A DNA stretch of 64,000 nucleotides from Vibrio natriegens NBRC 15636 = ATCC 14048 = DSM 759 (GCF_035621455.1 NZ_CP141823.1:682001-746000), one strand, 5' to 3'. Positions 43,509 to 53,082 are shown, counted from the stretch's first letter. Notes: generated from the sequence alone by a model not told the origin. Numbers and translations are program-made.

Positions 43509-44324
43509 ATGAGCAACTCACCAATTCAAGCAGTCATCTTTGACTGGGCAGGCACTATCGTCGACTTCGGTTCCTTTGCACCTACCAGCATCTTCGTCGA
43601 AGCGTTTAAGCAAGGCTTTGATTTTGATATTAACCTTGAAGAAGCGCGCGAACCAATGGGGCTGGGGAAATGGGACCACATCCAGGCGGTTGGCCGTATT
43701 CCTGCGGTTGATAAGCGCTGGAACGAGAAGTTCGGTCGCTCGATGACCAGCGAAGACATCGACGCAATTTACGCGGCATTTATGCCTCTTCAAAAAGCGA
43801 AAGTTGCGGACCACGCTGCGCCTATCCTCAACGCAATTGACGTGGTCAACAACCTAAAAGCCAAGGGCATTAAAATCGGCTCTTGCTCTGGTTACCCGCG
43901 TGAAGTGATGGACGTGCTTATTCCTGTTGCCGCAGATTACGGTTACCAGCCTGACTACGTAGTCGCAACCGATGACCTGCCACAGGGAGGACGCCCTGCA
44001 CCATTTATGGCACTGAAAAACGTTATAGAGCTTGGCGTGACAGACGTAAATGCGTGCATCAAAGTGGACGACTCTGCACCGGGTATCTTTGAGGGGCATA
44101 ACGCTGGCATGTGGACGGTGGGCCTTCTACTTTCGGGGAACGAGGCAGGTCTTACATTTGAAGAGTATCAAGCGGCAGACAAAGAAACGCTAGATGCTGC
44201 CCGTGAGAAAGCACGCGCAAAACTTATCAAAAGTTCACCTCATTACTTGGTTGACACTATCGCAGATCTACCAGAAGTGATTGCAGATATCGAGCGTCGT
44301 TTGGAAGCTGGTGAGCGTCCTTAA
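43509..44324 (+). CDS. phnX: Phosphonoacetaldehyde hydrolase (phosphonatase)
   Basis: PhnX cleaves the C-P bond of phosphonoacetaldehyde, giving acetaldehyde and phosphate. The 271-residue HAD protein has the nucleophile Asp12 in FDWAGTIVDFGS, the Schiff-base Lys54 of the cap domain in MGLGKWDHIQ, GSCSGYPREVMD, and KVDDSAPGIFEGHNAGMWTVG for the metal site. ATG 43509 with AGGA upstream is preferred to a TTG at 43503. It completes the phnW-pbfA-phnX operon and is followed by a terminator. Confidence 0.96.
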   Translation: MSNSPIQAVIFDWAGTIVDFGSFAPTSIFVEAFKQGFDFDINLEEAREPMGLGKWDHIQAVGRIPAVDKRWNEKFGRSMTSEDIDAIYAAFMPLQKAKVADHAAPILNAIDVVNNLKAKGIKIGSCSGYPREVMDVLIPVAADYGYQPDYVVATDDLPQGGRPAPFMALKNVIELGVTDVNACIKVDDSAPGIFEGHNAGMWTVGLLLSGNEAGLTFEEYQAADKETLDAAREKARAKLIKSSPHYLVDTIADLPEVIADIERRLEAGERP

Positions 44325-44343
44325 TTCGTCTAATAAGCAGAAA

Positions 44344-44371
44344 AAACGCCCCTCTTTTTAGCGGGGCGTTT
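44344..44371. terminator. Bidirectional terminator phnX / protease operon
   Basis: AAACGCCCC and GGGGCGTTT form a nine-pair stem with a ten-base loop. The minus strand continues with six T residues; it ends both convergent transcripts. Confidence 0.82.
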
Positions 44372-44388
44372 CTCTTATTGAGGCTATA

Positions 44389-44736
44389 TTATTGAGACAA
44401 TAGCTTTCGCGTTGGTTCTTGCTCAGTGTATTCAACCGATTCGTTACCAGATAGCTTATCGACGTCTGCTTGTTCGCCGCTCACTACTAGTACCTGTTGC
44501 TTCACCAAAGCATCGACCACTTCAAGGTTATGCTGACGAAGAAGTGCTCTCACTTCGCTTTCTTTCCCCTTGTGATACTTTACAAAGTAACGCGCAGGTT
44601 GTTGCTCAGCTTGTTCAAAACGTTCATCCACGAGCGGAAATCCTTGATTGTTCGCCAAGCTGGCCGAACTCAGTCCGATTGCCAATAGTGCGGTAGCACC
44701 CACCGCAGACAGAGAAAGTAAGGTCGACTTCTTCAT
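44389..44736 (-). CDS. Exported propeptide-like (inhibitor I9 type) protein next to the subtilase
   Basis: A 115-residue protein with a signal peptide (MKKSTLLSLSAVGATALLAIGLSSASLA). The mature part ARYFVKYHKGKESEVRALL to VEYTEQEPTRKLLSQ has the fold pattern of an inhibitor I9 propeptide. The upstream protease has its own propeptide with matching ends: KYIVKFTEDE at the start and VEYVEVDPPRYLLSE at the junction. So this looks like a free-standing relative of that propeptide. It starts nine bases after the protease stop, with AGGAG overlapping that stop (TAAGGAG), so the two are translated together. It could act as inhibitor or folding aid for the protease; this is inference. Confidence 0.75.
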   Translation of the reverse strand: MKKSTLLSLSAVGATALLAIGLSSASLANNQGFPLVDERFEQAEQQPARYFVKYHKGKESEVRALLRQHNLEVVDALVKQQVLVVSGEQADVDKLSGNESVEYTEQEPTRKLLSQ

Positions 44737-44745
44737 GGCCACTCC

Positions 44746-46779
44746 TTATTGAAAAGTCAGAGTCCAGCTGTTGATTGTGCCTGTGTCTCTTCTGGCACTG
44801 TCTACGGCTTTTAGTTCCCACGAGCCTTGTGATTCAAAACCAGAGAAATCCGCTTGGAAAGTGGTTTTGATATCGTTAGCACTTCCGCCTGTATTGTCAT
44901 GCAGCACAACTTGTCCACCCGTTGGTGAAGTCAGCGTCACTCGCAGGTCGCCGATGTAAGTATGGCTAATATCAACGTCAATACTCACCGTACCTGAATC
45001 ACCAGAGCGATCGACATCGAGCGCGCTGATTGCCCCTGATGCTTTGTTATCAGGAATCGCCACAGGATCCGTGTTTGAGTAGCTTGAATCCGAAGCGCTA
45101 CCTCCGCCATCAGGGCCGTTACAGCCTGCATCCAGGAACAGCTTCGCCGCTTCTGCATTGACTAAGCCGTGGCCAGTACGGTTGTCTCGACCTGCCACAT
45201 CGATATCTGTCGCGGTTTGAACGAGAGCATTACGCACTTGTGCCGCAGTACACGTTGGGTGGTAGCTCCATACCAAGCCCGCCACGCCAGTCACGTGAGG
45301 TGTCGCCATCGATGTACCATTGTAGTACTCGTAGTCTTCACCTGTCGTTGTGGACACAGTGATCTCCTGCCCTACGTAGCCAAGCAGCTCTTGACCAAAT
45401 GATCGATCAACAGTCACTGATACCATGCGATATGCATTATTCTGGTCAACTAAAAACGGATTTTGTAAACCAGGTAATTCCGTATTACTGTACACAATTG
45501 CAGCACTAGCACCTGCATTGTAACAAGCTTGCACAGCGTCCACTTCTGGGTAATTACCTGAAGATTGGTTACCAATACGCTCAGCCAGACAGATTTTTCC
45601 TGACATATCACCGCAATTAAAATTACCACCAGAGACATCACAACTTTCTAAGGTAGCCGTCACGGAGCCCGCCACAGGATCCGGTACATAAGACGTGCCG
45701 TTATTAATCAAACGATTGTGAGGAACGATACCGCGATCAAACTGGCTTACACCATTAAGAGTGATGTCCGACAGTTTACCCTCACCGACGGTAACGGTAG
45801 AAAGGATAGCAACACCCGGTCCGGCGACTTCAACCTGATCCGTCGCTTGAGAAAACGCAGCATGATCATTTTGATTATCAACGGCCGCAATCGACATGAC
45901 CGAATCGTAAGATGCCGGGTAACTGTGTGCCGTATTGCCATCATTGCCCGCAGCTGCAATAAGAAGAACACCTTGGTCATAAATATCTTGCAGTGCATTT
46001 TGCTCGGTTCGGCTAGATTGGCTACCACCGAGGCTCATATTCACCACGTTTGCGCCATTATCTGCACACGTTTGAATCGCTTTGACTAAACCAGAAGAGT
46101 AACCCCAGCCAGATTCGTTAAACACTTTCACAATGTGTAGATTGACGTTTTGATTTGGCATGACTCCCTTAACGCCCTCAGTATTTGCAATTGCCGCGAT
46201 CGTACCTGCAACGTGAGTGCCGTGAGCGTTATTATTCCCTGGGTCACTCCATGAACCCGTACCGCTGTCGTTTGTGCCTGCTACGCGGTTGCCGCTAAGA
46301 TCGTTATGTGAAAGATCGTATCCAGAGTCGATGATACACACGGTACGATTGCCTGCGTTAAAGTCATCCAACTGCTGAGCATTGACTGCGTTATAGCCCC
46401 ATGGTGTCGTTTCACTGAGCAAGTAACGCGGAGGATCGACTTCCACATATTCTACATCGCTGCGGTTGCGAAGTTGCGTGAGTTCATCAGCATCGATTTC
46501 CACGCTGTAGATAGCACGGTTACCCAGCTTCTCAACTTTTCGTGCTTTTACCTGTTTTAAAACAGATTCTTGTGCTATTCGCGGTCCCCAAAATGCGTTG
46601 CCTTGCATGGAAGAACCACCAGCCTCGTCCTCAGTAAACTTGACGATATATTTCTTCGGTAACTTGGATTCATCAAATCCCATCGGTGGTGCCGAATACG
46701 CCGACAAAGAAGTCGTTAGCGCAACGGCCAAGGCAGACAATGATAATAAGCCCTGTTTTTTAGTTGTTGTGTAATGCAT
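44746..46779 (-). CDS. Secreted S8 (subtilisin-like) serine protease with PA and P domains
   Basis: A 677-residue secreted protease. Order: signal peptide (to about 29), I9 propeptide (about 42-122), catalytic domain with triad Asp151 (VCIIDSGYDLSHND), His186 (NAHGTHVAGT) and Ser490 (YNGTSMATPHVTG) and oxyanion Asn279 (AAAGNDG). A PA-type insertion fills roughly 330-475, and a proprotein-convertase P domain the last 115 residues (ISHTYIGDLRVTLTSPTGGQVVLHDN in parts). Vibrio members act as exported exoproteases and virulence factors (PrtA type). The start has a free upstream region of 472 bp shared with tlh. Confidence 0.93.
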   Translation of the reverse strand: MHYTTTKKQGLLSLSALAVALTTSLSAYSAPPMGFDESKLPKKYIVKFTEDEAGGSSMQGNAFWGPRIAQESVLKQVKARKVEKLGNRAIYSVEIDADELTQLRNRSDVEYVEVDPPRYLLSETTPWGYNAVNAQQLDDFNAGNRTVCIIDSGYDLSHNDLSGNRVAGTNDSGTGSWSDPGNNNAHGTHVAGTIAAIANTEGVKGVMPNQNVNLHIVKVFNESGWGYSSGLVKAIQTCADNGANVVNMSLGGSQSSRTEQNALQDIYDQGVLLIAAAGNDGNTAHSYPASYDSVMSIAAVDNQNDHAAFSQATDQVEVAGPGVAILSTVTVGEGKLSDITLNGVSQFDRGIVPHNRLINNGTSYVPDPVAGSVTATLESCDVSGGNFNCGDMSGKICLAERIGNQSSGNYPEVDAVQACYNAGASAAIVYSNTELPGLQNPFLVDQNNAYRMVSVTVDRSFGQELLGYVGQEITVSTTTGEDYEYYNGTSMATPHVTGVAGLVWSYHPTCTAAQVRNALVQTATDIDVAGRDNRTGHGLVNAEAAKLFLDAGCNGPDGGGSASDSSYSNTDPVAIPDNKASGAISALDVDRSGDSGTVSIDVDISHTYIGDLRVTLTSPTGGQVVLHDNTGGSANDIKTTFQADFSGFESQGSWELKAVDSARRDTGTINSWTLTFQ

Positions 46780-47251
46780 TTGCTCTATTCCTTATATGAG
46801 CTGATTTTTTATTCACTATATCCTCATGAAAAATCACCAACTCGGTGTTCACATGAGAGACTCAGCTATAGCCCATCACCTGAAAATGCCAAATAATTCG
46901 GTTCATGAATGTAATTTTTTGTACAAAAGATCATTCAATAAACATTTTCAGTTAGCATTACAAACACAAACAAACACTTATAAAGCAAAGACTTATATAA
47001 ACAAAAAGTGAATGTTAAATTAATGTTATTAAGTAATTATTCTATATTTTGGTTGCCTTTATCATTTCCATACTGAATGCGTTTTTTGACCATGGTGCCA
47101 AAAGGAAAATATTGAATATTCAGATGTTGACTATGTAGAGTTTTTACTCAAGGTTATACATTGTAGTGAGAAAAGTTCTCATTTGATTGCTTTTATAACC
47201 CGGTATTTTTCCAATTGCTTGGAACAATAACCAAAACGAGAAGAGTGAAAG
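46780..47251. promoter_or_regulatory. Divergent promoter region between protease and tlh, with inverted repeat
   Basis: A 472-bp AT-rich gene-free gap between two secreted-virulence genes. TGAGAA and TTCTCA form an inverted repeat with a three-base spacer at 47167-47181, 71 bp upstream of tlh; this is a possible operator. The remaining sequence is AT-rich, without another clear motif. Confidence 0.5.
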
Positions 47252-48505
47252 ATGAAACGAACAATCACACTGTTAACCGCGTTGCTCCCGTTTGCTTCTG
47301 CAATCGCTGAACAGCCAGCGTTATCTCCAGAAAAAGTTTCGGCGTCCGAAGTGATCAGTGCGCAAGAAAACCAAACTTACACTTACGTCCGCTGTTGGTA
47401 TCGCACGAGTTATTCTAAAGATGACGTTGCCACTGATTGGGAATGGGCAAAAAATGAAGATGGGAGTTATTTCACTATTGACGGCTATTGGTGGAGTGCA
47501 GTTTCGTTTAAAAACATGTTTTATACCAACACGACTCAAAATGTCATCCGCCAACGATGTGAGTCTACGCTGGATTTAGCTAACGAAAACGCTGATATCA
47601 CATTCTTTGCCGCTGATAATCGCTTCTCATACAACCATACCATTTGGAGCAACGATGCGGCGATGCAACCGGACCAAATCAATAAGGTGGTTGCTCTGGG
47701 GGACAGTTTATCTGACACAGGTAACATCTTTAATGCTTCACAATGGCGCTTTCCTAATCCAAATAGCTGGTTTCTGGGCCACTTTTCAAATGGCTTTGTA
47801 TGGACGGAATACATCGCGAAAGCCAAAAATCTCCCCCTTTACAACTGGGCTGTCGGTGGCGCTGCGGGTGAAAATCAGTACATCGCACTCACAGGTGTTG
47901 GCGAGCAAGTCTCTTCTTATTTAACTTATGCGAAGCTGGCCAAAAACTACAATCCAGCCAATACCTTATTCACATTAGAGTTTGGGTTGAATGATTTCAT
48001 GAATTACGACCGTAGCGTAGCAGAAGTGAAATCGGACTACGCTGAAGCATTGATTCGCCTGACGGATGCAGGAGCGAACAACTTTTTGTTAATGACGCTG
48101 CCAGATGCAACGAAAGCGCCTCAGTTCAAATACTCTACGCCGGAAGAAATCGAAAAGATTCGCGCAAAAGTGTTAGCGATGAATGAGTTCATCAAAGAGC
48201 AGGAGAAATATTACAAAGCGCAGGGTTACAACATCACACTGTTTGATACATATGCGCTGTTTGAGGCCCTGACTTCAGCGCCCGAAGATCATGGCTTTGT
48301 AAATGCAACAGAGCCTTGTTTGGACATCAACCGCTCCTCTTCAATGGATTACCTCTACTCACATGCGTTACGCTCCGAGTGTGCAAGCTCTGGCGCTGAG
48401 AAGTTCGTTTTCTGGGACGTCACTCACCCAACAACCGCAACACACCGCTATGTAGCGGAGAAAATGCTCGAGAGTAGCAATAACTTAGAACAACACCATT
48501 TCTAA
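47252..48505 (+). CDS. tlh: Thermolabile hemolysin / lecithin-dependent phospholipase
   Basis: A secreted GDSL-type lipase (phospholipase A2/lysophospholipase) of 417 residues, closely matching V. parahaemolyticus TLH/LDH in length and sequence. Signal peptide MKRTITLLTALLPFASAIA, an N-terminal domain with YTYVRCWYRTSYSKDD and DGSYFTIDGYWW, and a GDSL hydrolase domain from about 145: Ser152 in VALGDSLSDTGNIFN, GLNDFMNY (block III Asn) and the Asp-His pair in FWDVTHPT. It hydrolyses phosphatidylcholine and so lyses cells in the presence of lecithin. Divergent from the subtilase gene. Confidence 0.96.
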   Translation: MKRTITLLTALLPFASAIAEQPALSPEKVSASEVISAQENQTYTYVRCWYRTSYSKDDVATDWEWAKNEDGSYFTIDGYWWSAVSFKNMFYTNTTQNVIRQRCESTLDLANENADITFFAADNRFSYNHTIWSNDAAMQPDQINKVVALGDSLSDTGNIFNASQWRFPNPNSWFLGHFSNGFVWTEYIAKAKNLPLYNWAVGGAAGENQYIALTGVGEQVSSYLTYAKLAKNYNPANTLFTLEFGLNDFMNYDRSVAEVKSDYAEALIRLTDAGANNFLLMTLPDATKAPQFKYSTPEEIEKIRAKVLAMNEFIKEQEKYYKAQGYNITLFDTYALFEALTSAPEDHGFVNATEPCLDINRSSSMDYLYSHALRSECASSGAEKFVFWDVTHPTTATHRYVAEKMLESSNNLEQHHF

Positions 48506-48514
48506 GCTTTGATA

Positions 48515-48544
48515 AAAATGGCCACGCTAAAACGTGGCCATTTT
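48515..48544. terminator. Terminator after tlh
   Basis: AAAATGGCCACG and CGTGGCCATTTT form a 12-pair stem around CTAAAA. T residues follow on the plus strand and on the minus strand, so it can serve the convergent efflux operon as well. Confidence 0.85.
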
Positions 48545-48568
48545 ATGTTTCTACTTTTACGCGGGGAG

Positions 48569-49957
48569 TTACAACGGCGCTATGTCCGTACCACCTAATG
48601 ATTGATATAGCGTTACCTGAGTAATGAATTGATTGTATCGATTCTCAAGCAAAGACGCTTCTGCGTTTCTGGTGTTTTCCTGAGCATCTAAATAGTCCAT
48701 GATCGAAGTAGAACCGTACTGGTATCGCGCAGCATAAATCTTCTCAGCGGCACTGGCCGCATCATATTGCTCTTGCAAACGATCAGATTGATACATCAAC
48801 TTTTCGCGTGCTGACAGTGCGTTCTCCACATCCTGGAATGCGGTGTACAACACTTGGCGGTAATTGACGATAGCCGTTTTGTACTCGACATCCGCAATAG
48901 CCTTGTTGTTCTCCATTTCGTTCCATTGCAGAAATGGCAATGTGATGTCTGCTCCTAACGTGCCTACGGGGTTAGAAAGCAAGTCTTTTAATGCCTCTGA
49001 AGAACCACCTAGCGCTCCCGTTAACGTCAGCTCAGGTAGGTAATCCAGATCAGCGGCATCTTTGTTTGCCAGAGCAGATTTCACGTCATAAATCGCAGCT
49101 TTGACATCAGGCCGACGAATCAACAGATCGGCAGGAACACCTACATTGAGCGACGGAACGCTTTCATCCGGTAACATGCGAATAGTGTCACTCATACTCT
49201 GAGGAGGCTGATTGAACAAGATGGCAAAGGCGTTATTCGCCTCTAACAAGCTCTGTTCGAACTCACTCTGCTGCGCTTGCAAACTTGCCAGTGAACTTTT
49301 CGCTTCCAGCACATCAAGCTGATCAACCGCACCCAGCTCATACTGCCTTTGAATCAGATTCAGGGTTTGCTGTGCATCATCAATGTTATTTTGGCCAAGT
49401 TGCAATCGCTGCTTAAGATAACCAATTTGCCAGTAAAGTGAAGCGGTGGTCGCCACCAAACTTTGAGCTGTGGCTTCGCGATCTTCTTTGCTCGCCATTG
49501 CCGCCCATTTTGCGGCATCGATATCAGCAGAGACCTTACCCCACAAATCCAACTCGTAACCGACAGTTAAATTCGTGCTGTAACTGTCACCCGATTCGCC
49601 ACTATCTAGCCACTTTTCGACCTGAGCAGAGGTCGATGAGCTGAATGTCGGAAACAGATCATCTTTTGCTAATCCTAACTGTAAACGTGCTTTTTTCAGT
49701 GTTAGCGTCGCGACTTCCAGATCGTTATTTTCCTGAAGTACTTTATTGATGTAACTGTTGAGGTTTGGGTCATTAAACGCCAGCCACCATGGGTCGATAC
49801 TGACATCACCAGCGACATGCACCTGCTGCCAGTTTGTCGGCACCTGAACTTCAGGTGCCTGATAGTCAGAACGCATCATCGAGCCACACCCAGCAAGCAA
49901 GGCTGCGCCTAATGCGACGGCAAGAAAGCGAGTTATAAATTTTGTTGTATTCGTCAT
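48569..49957 (-). CDS. TolC-family outer-membrane lipoprotein, efflux partner
   Basis: A 462-residue outer-membrane efflux protein of the NodT/OprM type. It begins MTNTTKFITRFLAVALGAALLAGCGS, cut here to its lipobox LAGC, so it is a lipoprotein. The helical repeat shows ATLTLKKARLQLGLAKDDLFP, VGYELDLWGKVSADID, ELGAVDQLDVLEAKSSL and RRPDVKAAIYDV. It starts one base after macB, so it is the third gene of a macA-macB-outer membrane channel operon. Confidence 0.9.
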   Translation of the reverse strand: MTNTTKFITRFLAVALGAALLAGCGSMMRSDYQAPEVQVPTNWQQVHVAGDVSIDPWWLAFNDPNLNSYINKVLQENNDLEVATLTLKKARLQLGLAKDDLFPTFSSSTSAQVEKWLDSGESGDSYSTNLTVGYELDLWGKVSADIDAAKWAAMASKEDREATAQSLVATTASLYWQIGYLKQRLQLGQNNIDDAQQTLNLIQRQYELGAVDQLDVLEAKSSLASLQAQQSEFEQSLLEANNAFAILFNQPPQSMSDTIRMLPDESVPSLNVGVPADLLIRRPDVKAAIYDVKSALANKDAADLDYLPELTLTGALGGSSEALKDLLSNPVGTLGADITLPFLQWNEMENNKAIADVEYKTAIVNYRQVLYTAFQDVENALSAREKLMYQSDRLQEQYDAASAAEKIYAARYQYGSTSIMDYLDAQENTRNAEASLLENRYNQFITQVTLYQSLGGTDIAPL

Positions 49958-49958
49958 G

Positions 49959-51908
49959 CTAGTCTCTCGCTAGTGCTTCAATTGGATCGAGTTTTGCGGC
50001 GTTACGCGCAGGTAAGAAACCAAACGCAATACCAATCAGAGTCGAACAGATAAATGCCGCAATGATAGAGTTCATCGAATAGATCATTTGGAAACTGCTG
50101 CCTGATGAGCTAAACGCGAAGCCAATCAAAAACGCTAAACCAATCCCCGTTATACCGCCGCACAAACAGACCAGTACGGCTTCAATCAAGAATTGCCTGA
50201 GAATATCTGCCTGCCTTGCGCCAACCGCCATTCGTACACCAATCTCTTTGGTCCGTTCGGTGACTGATACCAACATGATATTCATCACTCCAATTCCCCC
50301 AACGATAAGAGAAATCACCGCAATCGCAGAAATGAGCAGCGTCATCGTGGCCGTCGTCTTCTCGATATTTTGACGAATTGTGTCTGTGTTGATGGTAAAG
50401 AAATCTTCCGTGCCATGGCGCATTTTCAGCAAGCTGATGATGCTTTGCTCGGCGGCGCTGCTAGAGGCATTTTCATCAATCCTGACAGTAATGCCATTTA
50501 GGTAGCGTTGTCCCATCATACGACCAGACATCGTGGTGTATGGCACCCAGATTTTCAGTGCTTCACTATTACCAAATGCATCATCTTTCTTTTGCGTAAC
50601 GCCAACAATTCGCACTGGCAGTGAGCCAAGGAATATCACTTCACCAATAGGGCTTCGATCAGCGAACATCTCTTTTCTGGTGTTGTCATCAATTACCGCT
50701 TCTTGTGCGAGTGAACTGACACTATCTTCATCCCAAAACTGACCCTGAGCAATCTCATAGCCACGAACGCGGAAATAATCTTCACCCACACCCTCGATGG
50801 TTGCCGACGCATCTTGGTTGGCGTATCGAACGGTTAAGCTGTTCGAAATTGAAGGCGTCACACTATCCACAAATGGCAGGCTCTTTAGTGATTCAGCGTC
50901 AGCCGCGGTCAGAGTCCGAATTCTTCCTGAGCGTCTGTCACCAAAACCGGTTCCGGGCCTGATATCAATGGTGTTGGTGCCCATAGAAGCAATATTCGAC
51001 AAAATCTGTTGCTGAGTACCGTTACCGAGAGCGACCACCGATACGACGGATGCAATGCCAATGATGATCCCTAGCATGGTCAAAAACGTGCGCATTCGAT
51101 GACTGGACATAGCAAGCAGCGCCATTTTTAATGCATCAACGAAACTATCCCACTTCCACCATTTACTGGCATCCTGCTGCGATTGTTTCTTCACTTCTGC
51201 CTGAGCATTTTTGGCTTCACTGACGTTTTGTTTATCGGAGATGATCTCCCCATCTTTGATTTCGATAATTCGGTCAGCAAAATTCGCCACATTCATATCA
51301 TGAGTGACGAGAATGATAGTGTGCCCAAGCTGGTGTAGCTCTTTGAGCAGAGCCATCATCTCTTCACCACTGTGGCTGTCCAGCGCTCCCGTCGGTTCAT
51401 CCGCCAAAATAACTTCACCGCCATTCATCAGCGCACGCGCGACACTCACGCGCTGCTGTTGGCCACCACTTAATTGGCTCGGTTTGTGAGTCAGGCGCTC
51501 TCCAAGCCCCAGCCGTGTCAGCAATGATTTGGCACGCTCTTCTCGTTGACGATGAGGAACACCCGCATACACGGCAGGAACTTCCACGTTACCCACGGCC
51601 GTTAAATCGCCAAGCAAATGATATCTTTGAAAGATAAAGCCAAAATATTCACGTCTTAGCTCAGCCAGCTCATCAGACTCCAGCGTCGAAACGTCTTGAC
51701 CGTTAATGAAATAGCGGCCGCTTGTGGGTTGATCCAGACAGCCCAGTACGTTCATCAGCGTGGACTTACCAGAACCAGAGGCACCAACGATAGCCACCAT
51801 CTCGCCGCGCTTAATCTCTAAATTGATGTGATTAAGTACGGTAAGTGATTCATCACCGGACACAAAACTCCGGCTTAAGTCCTCTACTTTTAATAGAACT
51901 TGGCTCAT
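49959..51908 (-). CDS. macB: MacB-type ABC efflux protein
   Basis: A 649-residue fusion of an N-terminal ATPase and a C-terminal four-helix permease with a large periplasmic domain. The ATPase has VAIVGASGSGKSTLMNVLGC (Walker A), LSGGQQQRVSVARALM and VILADEPTGALDS. The permease includes MSSHRMRTFLTMLGIIIGIASVVSVVALG and MLVSVTERTKEIGVRMAVGA. MacB exports macrolides, lipopeptides or toxins with MacA and an outer-membrane channel. ATG 51908 is the natural start; an upstream extension of 37 residues is unlikely. Confidence 0.92.
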   Translation of the reverse strand: MSQVLLKVEDLSRSFVSGDESLTVLNHINLEIKRGEMVAIVGASGSGKSTLMNVLGCLDQPTSGRYFINGQDVSTLESDELAELRREYFGFIFQRYHLLGDLTAVGNVEVPAVYAGVPHRQREERAKSLLTRLGLGERLTHKPSQLSGGQQQRVSVARALMNGGEVILADEPTGALDSHSGEEMMALLKELHQLGHTIILVTHDMNVANFADRIIEIKDGEIISDKQNVSEAKNAQAEVKKQSQQDASKWWKWDSFVDALKMALLAMSSHRMRTFLTMLGIIIGIASVVSVVALGNGTQQQILSNIASMGTNTIDIRPGTGFGDRRSGRIRTLTAADAESLKSLPFVDSVTPSISNSLTVRYANQDASATIEGVGEDYFRVRGYEIAQGQFWDEDSVSSLAQEAVIDDNTRKEMFADRSPIGEVIFLGSLPVRIVGVTQKKDDAFGNSEALKIWVPYTTMSGRMMGQRYLNGITVRIDENASSSAAEQSIISLLKMRHGTEDFFTINTDTIRQNIEKTTATMTLLISAIAVISLIVGGIGVMNIMLVSVTERTKEIGVRMAVGARQADILRQFLIEAVLVCLCGGITGIGLAFLIGFAFSSSGSSFQMIYSMNSIIAAFICSTLIGIAFGFLPARNAAKLDPIEALARD

Positions 51909-51909
51909 C

Positions 51910-53082
51910 TTATAACCCCATTGGAGGTCCAGGACGTCTGCTACTTGACGAACCACCTGCCGTTGCTGTGCCCAATACCACTTGATCGCCTTCCTGCAGG
52001 CCAGAAAGAATTTCAACATTCACTTTATTATTGATACCGACTTTAACCGGCTTTTGCACCACTTGGCCGTTTTCCAGAACCGGAACCGTGTAAGCGTTTT
52101 TGCCACCCGATTTTTGCAGTACTTGTGCCGGGATAACGAGTGTATCTTGAGATTCTTCCAGAACAATCGAGACTTGAGCCGTCATACCAATGCGCAGAAC
52201 ACCTTGCGGATTATCAACATCAAAAACGGCGTTGTAGTAAATGGCATCACTGTCAGAGATCGTCAAATCGCTGTCATCGCCATCCATAATCGTTGGCCCG
52301 GGTTCGATGGCACGTAAGACTCCCTGATATTGCTGATTAGGTTGACCAAGAATTGTGAACACCGCCGTTTGACCGGGATGAACGAAGATAACATCAGCTT
52401 CCGAGATTTCAGCTTTTACCGTCATGGTATCCAGCTTGGCAAGTTCGATAATGGTTGGAGTGGTCTGATTGGCGTTGACGGTTTGCCCTTCTTCGACAGA
52501 GGTGTAAACCACGGTGCCATCCATCGGAGCGTTAATCGTCGTGTACCCAAGATCGACGTTGGCACTGTCGACATTGATCTTGGCTTTCTCGATTTCCGCG
52601 TCGAGCTGTGCTAATTCTGCTTTATAAATTGCCAATGACGCTTCGGCATTTTCAAAATCAGCTCTTGAGCTCGCTTTTGCCGCTAGCATGCCTTTTTGAC
52701 GCACATACTCGTAGTTTGCCTGTTTGATTTCAGCCTGCTTTGCCTTGTATTGCGCGTTGAGACTGTTCAGAGATGCTTGCGCCTCTTTGAGGCTATTTTG
52801 TTGAGTCAGGCTGTCAATTTGGGCAATAAGATCGCCTTGTTTTATCTCGTCACCGAGACTGACCGCCAAACTTTGAATCTGTCCTGAGACCTGAGCACCA
52901 ACATTAACCAGCTTCGATGCCTGCAACATTCCATTCGCCAAAACGGCTTTTTCAATGTTCCCTTTGCGTACCGTTTCTGTGGCATAAGAAGAGAGTTCTT
53001 CCGGAGGTTGTAAAAAGTACACTCCAGCCGCACCAGCGAGAAGAACACCACACAATGCGAGCCATTTTTTCTTGAGTTTCAT
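51910..53082 (-). CDS. macA: MacA-type periplasmic adaptor protein
   Basis: A 390-residue membrane-fusion protein. One N-terminal membrane anchor (KKKWLALCGVLLAGAAGVYFL) is followed by a lipoyl/barrel-sandwich half (ANGMLQASKLVNVGAQVSGQI), a helical hairpin (about 95-165) and beta-barrel pieces (VYTSVEEGQTVNAN, VRIGMTAQVSIVLE-like). It links macB to the outer-membrane channel. It is the first gene of the operon, one base from macB. Start ATG 53082 has no clear ribosome binding site. Confidence 0.9.
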   Translation of the reverse strand: MKLKKKWLALCGVLLAGAAGVYFLQPPEELSSYATETVRKGNIEKAVLANGMLQASKLVNVGAQVSGQIQSLAVSLGDEIKQGDLIAQIDSLTQQNSLKEAQASLNSLNAQYKAKQAEIKQANYEYVRQKGMLAAKASSRADFENAEASLAIYKAELAQLDAEIEKAKINVDSANVDLGYTTINAPMDGTVVYTSVEEGQTVNANQTTPTIIELAKLDTMTVKAEISEADVIFVHPGQTAVFTILGQPNQQYQGVLRAIEPGPTIMDGDDSDLTISDSDAIYYNAVFDVDNPQGVLRIGMTAQVSIVLEESQDTLVIPAQVLQKSGGKNAYTVPVLENGQVVQKPVKVGINNKVNVEILSGLQEGDQVVLGTATAGGSSSSRRPGPPMGL

